A stretch of 59,289 nt of DNA, from NCBI GenBank assembly GCA_964518335.1, contig CAZFDT010000028.1:1-59289 (forward strand), written 5' to 3'. Position 1 is the first letter of the stretch, and each line of letters begins with the position of its first letter. Positions 40,923-50,875 of this stretch are shown one piece after another. Below the pieces are notes generated by a model, which was not told the origin of the DNA, ran no database searches, and was given only the letters and a program-made list of their open reading frames with translations. This DNA is from CAZFDT01 sp964518335. Its GTDB lineage: Bacteria > Planctomycetota > Phycisphaerae > Phycisphaerales > Phycisphaeraceae. The translations under genes were made by a program, and so were the position numbers.

Positions 40923-43652
40923 ATGAGCACTCGACCCACACGATCAGGCAGCATCCGACCCGGGCGCGGGCGCGACGGGCGTTTCGCCCTGCCGACGGCC
41001 ATGGCGATCCTGCCGTTGGCGTGCTTGCTGCTGTGGGCCATGAGTTGGCCTGTGGTGGCGGCCGGCCGCGAGCCGGTGACTGAAGTTGAAGCGGTGACGG
41101 TTCGCAACGGCAAGGTCACGCTCGGCGTGGGCGAGCGAAAGCGGGTGGTCGTCGATCTGCCCGTGTCCGCGGCGGGGCAGCCACTGACGTACGAAAGCGG
41201 CAACAGCGGGTTTGCCACCGTGGACGAGCGGGGCGTGCTCACCGGCATCCACGAAGGCGTCACCGCACTGTCGATCATCGCCGCCAACGGCGTGCGGACG
41301 GACATTCGCGTCGAGGTGCAGCCACGGGCTGCTGCGCCGGCCGCGACGACCGCCGGTGTCCCGCGCGACGTACCCGACGAGGGCATCGTCATCGCCAATG
41401 CCGGCGGCCGGATCGAAATCGGGCGCATCGAGCGCATCGTCGCCCACGTTCTGCCCTACCAGGTGATCGGCGCCAACCCGTTCACCGTCACATCGTCGGA
41501 CCCGTCGATCATCGCAGCGATCGATGAAGCCAAGGTCATCCGCGCGGTGAAGGAAGGCACGGCCACCGTGTCCGCCGTGACACTCGATGGCAAGCATCGA
41601 GCGTCGGTGACGTACACCGTGGTGGCGGCGCGGCAGTTCGACTCGCCGGACGCCAAGACCTACCACCTGGAGCCGGCCAGGTTCGGGATTCGCTATGACG
41701 AGGCGACGGAGGAGGCCGCCAAGGCCAACAGCGCCGGGCTTTACCAGGCGATGCGGCACACCGCGGATGGCGGATTCACCCGCCTCCTGCTGGAGCCCAA
41801 GAAGGTGATCTACATCGAGCCCAGGGACACCATCCACATGGTGAGCCACGTGCAACTGGACCTCAACGGCTCGGAGATTCGGCTGCGGCCCAACGACTAT
41901 CCGCGCTACGTGGCGTTCCTCTTCGCCGAGAAGGACCGCTCGCGCGTGCTGGAGAACGCGTCGATCGTCAACGGGACCCTTACCGGTGAGCGCGATCACA
42001 AGGAAGCTCACTTTCCCAACTGGGCCCGCACCCCCGAGACCGAGGGCGGCTGCACGATCGAGTTCGACGAGGGTTACAACAACGGCATCCGCAACCTGAC
42101 CGTCCGCAAGTCGATCGGGTTCAACATCGCCAGCGGCCTGGGGTCGAAGTCGCACGGCGTGCGTCAGTTTTCGCAGAGCCCGGTCAGCGTGGGCAACATG
42201 GAGCGCGGCGCGTTTGACGCCGACGGCAAGCCGGTGGACACCGCCGGCCAGATTCGCACGAAGCAGCCGCTGTCCGTCGCGGCGTTCACCACGCCGTACT
42301 ACACGTTGGGCTATCCGCTTGGGTACATGGGCTATCCGTTCATGAACAGCCGCATTTATGACGCTTACTTTTTCGACAAGGACATGAAGTTGCTGTCGGC
42401 GGCGCGGGGCCTGATGCGCTATCGGCAGTACGCCCTGCCGCAGGACGCGGCATTCCTGCACCTGGCGTTCTACCACGCCGACGTGCCCGCCAGCGCCAAC
42501 TCGGACTTCGGCAACGCCTTCGCCTTCGTCGAAAACCGCGCCATGCCCATCGACAACTACATCATCGACTGCATCATCGAGGACAACTACTCGACGGGCG
42601 TCGCCGCCTGCGGCGGACAGGGCTGGCTCATCAAGAACAATGTGTTCCGTCGCAATGGCGGGCGCATGCCGGGCTGCGACATCGACTGGGAGGACGGCTG
42701 GGAATACATGCAGTCGGACCTGGTCGAGGGCAACACCTTCGAGTCGCGGCTTAACGTCATCACCTGCGCCGGCGTCGGACTGGTCTTCCACAACAACACG
42801 TTCCGGGGCGAGAGCGTGTTCTACGGCCGCACGCAGCACTACTCGCTGCTCGACAACGTCTTCGAGAAAGCCCAGGGCGACTCCGCCCACGCGGTCAAGG
42901 TCTCGCTCAGCTCGCAGTCGGACATCTACTCGTTCGGCAACCGCTACACCCACGCGTCGGTGGGCTACGCGCGCCAGCACGCCAAGGAGCCTTTCATCGG
43001 AACCTACGAAGCGACGTTCGTGAACGAAACCTTCGATAACACTCAGATTCTGCAAGGCCACATCACCCGACTGGTCCACTGCACCATACGCCACGGATCG
43101 GATCACGCACTGATCTCGACCGAGAGCCTGCTCCACTGCACGATCGAGCGAGGAAGCTACACCGCGGCCGGGACGATCCGAAACGCCACGATCCGCGACG
43201 CGACGTTCCGCGTGGCGCCAGGCAGCCTGCTGCAAGTCCACGACTCGAAGCTGATCAACCCCTCGTTCGCCGCCAGCGGCCAATGCCAGGGTGTGGCGAT
43301 CGACCGCTGCACCATCACGGTGGATGAGGACAAGGTGCTGGTCACGCCCAACGACATGAAGGAGTTTGCGATGCGCAACTCGACCGTCACGATCGGGAAC
43401 AGTGTTTCGACCTGGACGCTCGTCGGCGGCTGGGACGCTCGCGGCGCCGACACGACGGTCACCCTCGACGCCGTGCGTTTCGCCTTGCCGACGACCTTCG
43501 AAGGCTACCTGCACAAGTTCGCCTGGTATCCCCCCGCGACCGACGGCAAGAAGCTGACGTACGACATACGCAACACCGACGTGTCGAAGTTCCACCGCAC
43601 CGACGACAAGGGCAAGAGCAGCAACGCCGTGTTCAACATCCCGACGCGATAA
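40923..43652 (+). CDS. Secreted Big_2 plus right-handed beta-helix protein
   Basis: A 909-residue protein. The signal peptide lies at residues ~20-42 (AILPLACLLLWAMSWPVVAA). Two Big_2-type Ig-like repeats follow (VDERGVLTGIHEGVTALSII and AIDEAKVIRAVKEGTATVSA), then from ~residue 225 a right-handed beta-helix resembling polysaccharide lyases and Pectate_lyase_3. Repeating turns such as IIDCIIEDNYSTGV, WLIKNNVFRRNGG and LVFHNNTFRG are visible. Beta-helix proteins bind or cut polysaccharides; no catalytic triad is certain. AAGGGA lies before the ATG. It is convergent with an FAD oxidoreductase gene 25 nt away. Confidence 0.82.
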   Translation: MSTRPTRSGSIRPGRGRDGRFALPTAMAILPLACLLLWAMSWPVVAAGREPVTEVEAVTVRNGKVTLGVGERKRVVVDLPVSAAGQPLTYESGNSGFATVDERGVLTGIHEGVTALSIIAANGVRTDIRVEVQPRAAAPAATTAGVPRDVPDEGIVIANAGGRIEIGRIERIVAHVLPYQVIGANPFTVTSSDPSIIAAIDEAKVIRAVKEGTATVSAVTLDGKHRASVTYTVVAARQFDSPDAKTYHLEPARFGIRYDEATEEAAKANSAGLYQAMRHTADGGFTRLLLEPKKVIYIEPRDTIHMVSHVQLDLNGSEIRLRPNDYPRYVAFLFAEKDRSRVLENASIVNGTLTGERDHKEAHFPNWARTPETEGGCTIEFDEGYNNGIRNLTVRKSIGFNIASGLGSKSHGVRQFSQSPVSVGNMERGAFDADGKPVDTAGQIRTKQPLSVAAFTTPYYTLGYPLGYMGYPFMNSRIYDAYFFDKDMKLLSAARGLMRYRQYALPQDAAFLHLAFYHADVPASANSDFGNAFAFVENRAMPIDNYIIDCIIEDNYSTGVAACGGQGWLIKNNVFRRNGGRMPGCDIDWEDGWEYMQSDLVEGNTFESRLNVITCAGVGLVFHNNTFRGESVFYGRTQHYSLLDNVFEKAQGDSAHAVKVSLSSQSDIYSFGNRYTHASVGYARQHAKEPFIGTYEATFVNETFDNTQILQGHITRLVHCTIRHGSDHALISTESLLHCTIERGSYTAAGTIRNATIRDATFRVAPGSLLQVHDSKLINPSFAASGQCQGVAIDRCTITVDEDKVLVTPNDMKEFAMRNSTVTIGNSVSTWTLVGGWDARGADTTVTLDAVRFALPTTFEGYLHKFAWYPPATDGKKLTYDIRNTDVSKFHRTDDKGKSSNAVFNIPTR

Positions 43653-43677
43653 GGCAACCCGCCATCGCACCGCGCCG

Positions 43678-45954
43678 TCAGACGGCGTACACGCGTACTT
43701 CGAATACGCTCGCGGGGCATGGTCCCCAGGACGACAGACATTCGAGCGTCAGTGTGTCGGTCTGCACCGGTCGGCCGAGCACGATCTCGCGGCGATCGTG
43801 ATGGTTGGCGTCGTCCTCGAACAGCGTCGCACCCCCGGCGTCGCGCAAGCGGAAGTGACGGACGCAACAGGGCATGTGCCGTTCGGGCTGGCCCCACAAC
43901 ACCGATTCCATCGGGTGGTCGTAGTCGGCGTCGAAGGTGACGACGACGCGGCCGACGGCCTGGGGCTTGGGCCACTGCAACGTCACGGCGGGCAGCGGGT
44001 CATTCGGGTCGGCGATCCATGCGTTGCTCCCGCACGTGGGCCGCTGCACGCCGTTGGTGAGGTTGTCCGTGCCGAACGTGGCCAGTGGCGGGTCGAGAGA
44101 AATCGCCAGGTTTTGCGGGGCCGGGCGACGGACTGGCGTCCATATCTCCAGCGGCTCGACGCCGATGTCGCCGGGCTTCTGGTCATGTCGGTGATACACC
44201 GCCAACAGGCCCGCGATGAGGGCGTCGCTGTAATGCACCTTCAGCGCCGGGTTCTTCATCACGCACACCCACACGTAGCGCGGCACGTCGATCTCGACGC
44301 CGAAATCGACGGTCACACGCTGGGCCAACCCCGCGGCCAGTCTGACCTCTTTCGCCGCCAGCACCTTCTCGGGCGTGTGGTGGTCCGGCCTGGTGCAGAC
44401 TCGAAGCTCGACGCGCGCGGTGGTGGCTTCGGCGGCATCGAGCGTGAGCGTGACTTTCGGCATCGGGCCGGGGCGTACGGGCAGCATCTGCGCGCGGCTG
44501 CGGTCCAGCAGGACGATGTCACCGCTGGCTTTCAGGTGCGACAACTGCAGCACGCTGCTCGCGGTGATTGTCGCCTGCCGCGCCAGGTCGTCGGGGCCGT
44601 CGAGCCTGACGCCGGGGATGTGCTGGCCGCTGCGGATCAGGTTGCGTTGCAGTAGCCGGATGCGCTCGCCATGGGCGATGTCGCGCGGCAGCAAGCCGTA
44701 CTCTTTGCACAGCGCCGCGGCATGGGCCACCGCCTGGCCGCCCAGCGCGCATGTCGCCATGACGCGTGTCGAGCCGAACGCCACGTGGGAGCTGCTGACG
44801 ATGCGCCCCGCCAGGAACAGGTTCTTGACGTTGCGGCTGAACATGCAGCGGTAGGGGACGGGGTAGATGCCGCGGGTGTGCCACTGCGTGCAACCGTGGT
44901 GCGGGCTGTACACGCCGTCGGCGGGGTGCAGGTCAATCGCCCATCCGCCGTAGCTCACGTCGTCGTCGTGGCGGCGCTGCTCGACGAAGTCCTGTTGCCT
45001 GAGCATGTAGTCGCCCTCAAACCGGCGGCTTTCACGCTTGCCCGGCACATGGCCGATCCACTCGAGCGTGAGGTTCTTCGCCTGCGGGAACTTGCCCGAG
45101 TTCTTGTAGTAGTTCCACACGCCGTAGGCGACCTTCCACAGCTCCCACTTGATCGTCTCGGTGTCGTGGACGGTATCGAGCCGGCCGCCGTACTCGATCC
45201 ACCAGAGGCGGCAGCCCTCGACGCCGACCTTGAAGCCCTCGTGCCGCGGGATCTTCTCCTCGATCTCCCGGGGCGTGAGTGCGAAGCTGGGCGGGACGAA
45301 CTCGACGGGGCGGCCGGCGTCCTTGGAGTAGAAGTAGATCGAGTGGCCCAGGAGCGAGCCGTAGCTCTCGTCGGGTGCGAACTTCTCGTCGAACTCGTGG
45401 CGCGACTCGGCGCCGACGCGAAATGCCGCGCCGGCACGGAACCCGAGAATGCCATCGCCCGAGGCGTCGCAGAACAGCGGGGCGCGCAAGTCGTACATCG
45501 TCGAGTTCTGCGAGCAGAACGCACGCACCGCGGTGATCGTGTCGGCGTCGCCCTCTTTCTTGCTGCAATCGATGGCGGCGGTGTTCAGCAGCACGGTCAA
45601 GTTCGGCTCGGCCAGGCACATCTCCAGAAGCAGGGCATCGACGAGCAGGGCGTTGCCCTCGGGGTTGCGGGCCAGGTTCTCGACCATCAGTTCGCCGATG
45701 ACGCCCGACTCGCGTGCCCAGCGGCAGTTGTTGCCCATGTGGGCGGTGGCGCCGAGAATCCACAGTCGCACCTCGCTGGACGCGTTGCCGCCGAGCACGG
45801 GCCGGTCCTGCACGAGCACCACCTTGAGCCCGGCCCGCGCCGCGGTGATGGCACAGCACGTGCCCGCCAGCCCCCCGCCGACGACCACCAGGTCGGCGTC
45901 GTGCGTCATCGTCTTCAACTCGCGGTGAACGGCGGGCGATTCCTTGGTAATCAT
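43678..45954 (-). CDS. FAD-dependent oxidoreductase with C-terminal sugar-binding-like domain
   Basis: A 758-residue protein of the FAD_oxidored (PF12831) type. The dinucleotide site is DLVVVGGGLAGTCCAITAAR (residues ~21-40), followed by LVQDRPVLGGNASSEVRLW; later motifs are FCDASGDGILGFRAGA and NLFLAGRIVSSSHVAFGSTR, which closes the FAD site. The last ~200 residues look like a discoidin/jelly-roll module (VTFDADYDHPMESVLWGQPE). Planctomycetes carry many such proteins near polysaccharide-related genes; substrates are unknown. TATCAT ends 6 nt before the ATG, so a leaderless mRNA is likely. Confidence 0.87.
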   Translation of the reverse strand: MITKESPAVHRELKTMTHDADLVVVGGGLAGTCCAITAARAGLKVVLVQDRPVLGGNASSEVRLWILGATAHMGNNCRWARESGVIGELMVENLARNPEGNALLVDALLLEMCLAEPNLTVLLNTAAIDCSKKEGDADTITAVRAFCSQNSTMYDLRAPLFCDASGDGILGFRAGAAFRVGAESRHEFDEKFAPDESYGSLLGHSIYFYSKDAGRPVEFVPPSFALTPREIEEKIPRHEGFKVGVEGCRLWWIEYGGRLDTVHDTETIKWELWKVAYGVWNYYKNSGKFPQAKNLTLEWIGHVPGKRESRRFEGDYMLRQQDFVEQRRHDDDVSYGGWAIDLHPADGVYSPHHGCTQWHTRGIYPVPYRCMFSRNVKNLFLAGRIVSSSHVAFGSTRVMATCALGGQAVAHAAALCKEYGLLPRDIAHGERIRLLQRNLIRSGQHIPGVRLDGPDDLARQATITASSVLQLSHLKASGDIVLLDRSRAQMLPVRPGPMPKVTLTLDAAEATTARVELRVCTRPDHHTPEKVLAAKEVRLAAGLAQRVTVDFGVEIDVPRYVWVCVMKNPALKVHYSDALIAGLLAVYHRHDQKPGDIGVEPLEIWTPVRRPAPQNLAISLDPPLATFGTDNLTNGVQRPTCGSNAWIADPNDPLPAVTLQWPKPQAVGRVVVTFDADYDHPMESVLWGQPERHMPCCVRHFRLRDAGGATLFEDDANHHDRREIVLGRPVQTDTLTLECLSSWGPCPASVFEVRVYAV

Positions 45955-45960
45955 GGGGGG

Positions 45961-45966
45961 ATGATA
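45961..45966 (-). promoter_or_regulatory. -10 box for a leaderless transcript (FAD oxidoreductase)
   Basis: Minus-strand TATCAT is separated from the ATG at 45954 by six Cs, so the transcript would start at the start codon. Confidence 0.55.
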
Positions 45967-45979
45967 CAGACGGAAGGGA

Positions 45980-46085
45980 GTAGGCAGTAGGCAGTCGTCA
46001 GAACGAAGAGACGCGGTGCTGGCACTTGGTTACAATCCGCCCATCGTCCACCGAATGGTGCTCTTTACTACTGCCTACTGCCTAA
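45980..46085. repeat. Inverted repeat of a TAGGCAG microsatellite-like sequence
   Basis: GTAGGCAGTAGGCAGT (45980-45995) is complemented at 15 of 16 positions by 46070-46085. Both arms extend into GGGAGTA-type flanks. It spans most of the short gap between the FAD oxidoreductase and thiD, and its loop includes the thiD -10 box. Confidence 0.75.
46031..46036 (+). promoter_or_regulatory. Putative -10 box of thiD
   Basis: TACAAT lies 67 nt before the thiD ATG, preceded by TTGGT. It is within the loop of the inverted repeat, so hairpin formation could affect it. Confidence 0.4.
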
Positions 46086-46103
46086 TGACTACTCCCTAAA
46101 CCC

Positions 46104-46943
46104 ATGGCCGAAACACGCACCACGCCCGGCAATCAGATCGCCTTCACCATCGCCGGCAGCGACTCGAGCGGCGGCGCCGGCATCCAGGCCGACCTGAAAG
46201 TCTTCACCACACTCGACGTGTACGGCGCCAGCGCGATCACCGCCATCACCGCCCAGAACACCACGGGCGTAAAGAAGACGCTCGTGCTCGACCCGGCTCT
46301 CGTCGAGGCCCAGATCGACGCCGTCGCCGGCGATCTGGAGGTCAACGCCACGAAGACCGGCATGCTCGCCACCGCTGCAGTGGTCCACGCCGTCGCCGGC
46401 GCCATCAAGCGCCACAACCTCTTCCCCCTCGTGGTCGATCCGGTCATGGTCAGCCGCAGCGGCGACAGCCTCATCGACGACGCGGCGGTCAAGGCCCTGT
46501 GCGACAAGCTGCTGCCCCTGGCGGCGGTGGTCACACCCAACCGGCACGAGGCGGCCCGACTCATCGGCCGCGAGCAGCCGATCGACGACCTGGGCTCGGC
46601 CATCGCCGCCGCCCAGGCGATCTGCAAGCGATTCCAGGTCAAAGCCTGCATCGTCAAGGGCATCAAGCGGCCTAATCAGGATGAAGGCGAAGCGGTGGAC
46701 ATCTTCTACGACGGCGGCGAGCCGCAGGAAGTCGTCGCCGACTGGCGCAACACCGCCAACACGCACGGCGCCGGGTGCACGTTCAGCGCCGCGATCTGCG
46801 CCGCCCTGGCGCTGGGTCAGCCCCTGCCCCAGGCCGTCACCACCGCCAAGGCCGTCGTCAGCGAAGCCATTCGCCAGGCCACCGACCACGGCAAAGGCGC
46901 CAGCCCGGTCAACCACCTGGCGTACCTCAAGGTCAAGAAGTAG
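46104..46943 (+). CDS. thiD: Hydroxymethylpyrimidine/phosphomethylpyrimidine kinase
   Basis: A 279-residue ribokinase-fold kinase that phosphorylates HMP and HMP-P in thiamine synthesis. Motifs: FTIAGSDSSGGAGIQADLKV at the start, TAITAQNTTGV, ATKTGMLATAAVVHAVA, LVVDPVMVSRSGDSLIDDAA, VVTPNRHEAARLIG, and the anion hole NTHGAGCTFSAAICAALALG containing the catalytic Cys/Asp-region signature. No TPP riboswitch is visible in the 150-nt gap upstream. Other thi genes are not in the window. Contains one copy of the iterated 10-mer, encoding A-A-V as GCT GCA GTG. Confidence 0.95.
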   Translation: MAETRTTPGNQIAFTIAGSDSSGGAGIQADLKVFTTLDVYGASAITAITAQNTTGVKKTLVLDPALVEAQIDAVAGDLEVNATKTGMLATAAVVHAVAGAIKRHNLFPLVVDPVMVSRSGDSLIDDAAVKALCDKLLPLAAVVTPNRHEAARLIGREQPIDDLGSAIAAAQAICKRFQVKACIVKGIKRPNQDEGEAVDIFYDGGEPQEVVADWRNTANTHGAGCTFSAAICAALALGQPLPQAVTTAKAVVSEAIRQATDHGKGASPVNHLAYLKVKK

Positions 46944-46967
46944 CTCCCGACGGTGCGCTGGGCGTAC

Positions 46968-46996
46968 TTGGTGAAACGCCAGGCTGCGTCTAGAAT
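46968..46996 (+). promoter_or_regulatory. Promoter of nuoB
   Basis: TTGGTG (46968-46973), a 17-nt spacer and TAGAAT (46991-46996) sit 38 nt before the nuoB ATG. This is among the best -35/-10 pairs in the window and makes nuoB transcription independent of thiD. Confidence 0.6.
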
Positions 46997-47033
46997 CGGC
47001 GCGTCGCTGACACTGGGAACCACGGAACTCGCC

Positions 47034-47606
47034 ATGGGCATTGAAGCCGCGCTGCCGACCGATTCGTTTCTGACCACGCAGTTGCAGAAGGTCATCAACT
47101 GGTCGCGGCGGACCAGTTTGTGGCCGATGCCGTTCGCCACGGCGTGCTGCGGGATCGAGCTGATGGCGACGGCGTCGAGCCGCTTCGACCTGGCGCGGTT
47201 CGGCGCCGAGGTCATGCGTTTCAGTCCACGGCAGAGCGACCTGCTCATCGTCGCCGGCCGCGTCAGCGTCAAGATGCTCCCCGTCCTGCAGCGCATCTAC
47301 CAGCAGATCACCGAGCCCAAGTGGGTGATCTCCATGGGCGCGTGCGCCTCGACCGGCGGCGTGTTCGACACCTATGCCGTGGTGCAGGGCGTCGATCAGT
47401 TCATCCCCGTCGATGTCTATGTCCCCGGCTGCCCGCCGCGGCCCGAGACGCTCATCGAGGGCGTCATGGCCATTCAGCGCATCGTCGATGAAGACCGCCT
47501 CCCCCCGCGCGGCCCCGACGGCAAGCGCCGCCCGCTGAACATCGCCATCGAGCCGACGTGGCAGCCTCTGCCGCAGCCGATGCCGCTGACGGTGGGGAGA
47601 AGCTGA
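47034..47606 (+). CDS. nuoB: NADH-quinone oxidoreductase subunit B (solitary)
   Basis: A 190-residue NuoB, the complex I subunit carrying cluster N2. The four Cys ligands are in ATACCGIELMATASSR (two Cys), MGACASTGGVF and VPGCPPRPETLIEGVM. LWPMPFATACCGIE and RFSPRQSDLLIVAGRVS are typical. The start ATG 47034 gives a normal length. No other nuo gene is in the window; adjacent genes are thiD and a toxin-antitoxin pair. Either complex I genes are dispersed in this organism or this is a second copy. Confidence 0.93.
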   Translation: MGIEAALPTDSFLTTQLQKVINWSRRTSLWPMPFATACCGIELMATASSRFDLARFGAEVMRFSPRQSDLLIVAGRVSVKMLPVLQRIYQQITEPKWVISMGACASTGGVFDTYAVVQGVDQFIPVDVYVPGCPPRPETLIEGVMAIQRIVDEDRLPPRGPDGKRRPLNIAIEPTWQPLPQPMPLTVGRS

Positions 47607-47630
47607 CTATCATTCAGCCGGAGACTGCTC

Positions 47631-47915
47631 ATGGTCGCTCTCAACATTGAAGTCAGTGATGAAACCAATCGCCGTGTGGTTGAACTTGCGCGGAAGCAAG
47701 GGATCGGCCTGAAGGAGTACGTTGAGACCTTGCTGCATGCAGGTCTGGCCGCTCATACCGATCGCGACTATTGGGACGATCATCCGCAAGAGTTGGAAGC
47801 GCTCATCGAAGAAGGAATCAACAGCGGTCCCGCTGAACCGTGGACGCACGAGGACTTTGAGCAGATGAGGCAGGACCTGATTCGCCGGCACACCAAGCGG
47901 GGCGCGACGAAGTGA
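47631..47915 (+). CDS. ParD-like antitoxin
   Basis: A 94-residue protein. The N-terminal ~45 residues read VALNIEVSDETNRRVVELAR, resembling a ribbon-helix-helix/small DNA-binding antitoxin fold. The acidic C-terminal half (HEDFEQMRQDLIRRH) would wrap the toxin. GGAG precedes the ATG. Its stop overlaps the GTG start of the ParE-type toxin, the usual antitoxin-first order. By family the antitoxin would autorepress the operon. Confidence rests mainly on the toxin next to it. Confidence 0.78.
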   Translation: MVALNIEVSDETNRRVVELARKQGIGLKEYVETLLHAGLAAHTDRDYWDDHPQELEALIEEGINSGPAEPWTHEDFEQMRQDLIRRHTKRGATK

Positions 47916-48232
47916 AATTGAGTGTGTTCCGGCATCCGCGGGCACGAGCCGACGCGATGGCGATCGCGGATTACATCGCCGATCACAGCATCGCTGCGGG
48001 CGTGCGGTTTCTCGAAGCGGTTGAGAAGACGGTTTACGATCTGGCGGACTACCCCCACACAGGCCGCGTCCGATTCCCGCCACGCGCGAGGCACCCCGCG
48101 ATCCGATCGATTGCCGTTTGTGGATTTCGGAACTACCTCGTCTTCTATCGCGTCACCACGGATAGCGTCGAGGTGCTTCGCATCATGCACGGGGCACAAC
48201 GCCTGCGCAGAAGAGACATAGACGAAACCTGA
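47912..48232 (+). CDS. ParE/RelE-family toxin
   Basis: A 106-residue ParE-type protein: VFRHPRARADAMAIADYIAD, then FLEAVEKTVYDLADYPHTGR, and the C-terminal strands RSIAVCGFRNYLVFYRV and VEVLRIMHGAQ. This is the plasmid-stabilisation (PF05016) pattern; ParE toxins poison DNA gyrase, whereas RelE relatives cut mRNA. The GTG start at 47912 overlaps the antitoxin TGA, ensuring coupled synthesis. The pair lies between nuoB and a metabolic gene with no mobile element visible. Confidence 0.88.
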   Translation: MKLSVFRHPRARADAMAIADYIADHSIAAGVRFLEAVEKTVYDLADYPHTGRVRFPPRARHPAIRSIAVCGFRNYLVFYRVTTDSVEVLRIMHGAQRLRRRDIDET

Positions 48233-48382
48233 TCGCGTCTTCCGTTTTGCATAGGTTCCGCAGCAGTTGTGCGGTGCGGATCACCTACCGGTCACATTCC
48301 CGAAAACCCGAGTAACACGTCGCGGCCACGTGCCGGGGATTATTCACGCCTTGGCGAGTAAGGCCGGCCCTATGCATCGGCG

Positions 48383-49900
<1,518 letters not shown>

Positions 49901-49952
49901 GGCCTTGTTACGATACGTCTGGTCTTGCACCGGCGTCAATGGAGATTTGCAT

Positions 49953-50822
49953 ATGGCACGCATCGTCCGCGGCGGTTTGATCCAGGCCAGGCTCAGCGAA
50001 CCGACCACCAGCCCCATCGAGAAGATCAAGCAGTCGATGATCGACAAGCACGTGGCCCTGCTCAAGCAAGCCGCGGACAAGGGGGCCCAGGTCGTGTGCA
50101 TGCAGGAGCTGTTCTATGGCCCGTACTTCTGCGCCGAGCAGGACGCCAAGTGGTACACGCTCACCGAAAAGGTCCCCGATGGGCCGACAACCAAGCTGAT
50201 GATCGAGCTGGCGAAGAAGCTGGGCATCGTGATTGTCGTGCCGATGTATGAAGAGGACCTGCCGGGCATTTACTACAACACCGCGTCGGTGATCGACGCC
50301 GACGGGACGTACCTGGGCAAGTTCCGCAAGATGCACATCCCGCACTGCGCCCCGGGGTTCTGGGAGAAGTTCTACTTTCGCCCCGGCAACATGGGGTATC
50401 CGGTGTTCGACACCAAGATCGGCAAGGTCGGCGTCTATATCTGCTACGACCGCCACTTCCCCGAAGGGGCGCGAGCCCTGGGCCTCAACGGCGCCGAGAT
50501 CGTGTTCAACCCTTCCGCCACCGTCGCGGGCCTGAGCGAGTACCTGTGGAAGCTCGAACAGCCCGCCCACGCCGTCGCCAACCAATACTTCGTCGGCGCG
50601 ATCAATCGCCCCGGCGTCGAGGAGCCGTGGCGCATCGGCGAGTTCTACGGCCAGAGCTACTTCTGCGATCCCCGCGGCCAATTCCTCAGCGTCGGCAAAC
50701 GCGACGACGACGACATCGTCATCGCCGACATGGACCTGGACAAGATCCGCGAGGTCCGCAACACCTGGCAATTCTTCCGCGACCGCCGGCCCGACAGCTA
50801 CGACGTGCTCGTGGCGGGATGA
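49953..50822 (+). CDS. Nitrilase-superfamily amidase, beta-ureidopropionase/N-carbamoylputrescine amidase-like
   Basis: A 289-residue carbon-nitrogen hydrolase. The Glu-Lys-Cys triad is visible in VVCMQELFYGPYFCAEQD (Glu), LGKFRKMHIPH (Lys) and GVYICYDRHFPEGARALGL (Cys). The sequence closely follows the group containing beta-ureidopropionase and N-carbamoylputrescine amidase. Divergence from mmsA favours ureidopropionase: N-carbamoyl-beta-alanine to beta-alanine, whose semialdehyde product mmsA can finish. Dihydropyrimidinase and the transaminase are not in the window. GGAG precedes ATG 49953. Confidence 0.88.
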   Translation: MARIVRGGLIQARLSEPTTSPIEKIKQSMIDKHVALLKQAADKGAQVVCMQELFYGPYFCAEQDAKWYTLTEKVPDGPTTKLMIELAKKLGIVIVVPMYEEDLPGIYYNTASVIDADGTYLGKFRKMHIPHCAPGFWEKFYFRPGNMGYPVFDTKIGKVGVYICYDRHFPEGARALGLNGAEIVFNPSATVAGLSEYLWKLEQPAHAVANQYFVGAINRPGVEEPWRIGEFYGQSYFCDPRGQFLSVGKRDDDDIVIADMDLDKIREVRNTWQFFRDRRPDSYDVLVAG

Positions 50823-50875
50823 TGTTCACCCTGTGGCCACCGGCGCGACGAGTTGCCCGCGGCTCACCGCAACCA

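Noticed and set aside
40944..43670. A 908-codon minus-strand frame opposite the beta-helix gene
   Set aside because: Its translation is Val/Arg/Gly-rich without domains, whereas the plus strand has a signal peptide, Big_2 repeats and beta-helix turns.
45955..46103. TPP riboswitch upstream of thiD
   Set aside because: No CTGAGA-type core or matching stems; the space is filled by an inverted repeat.
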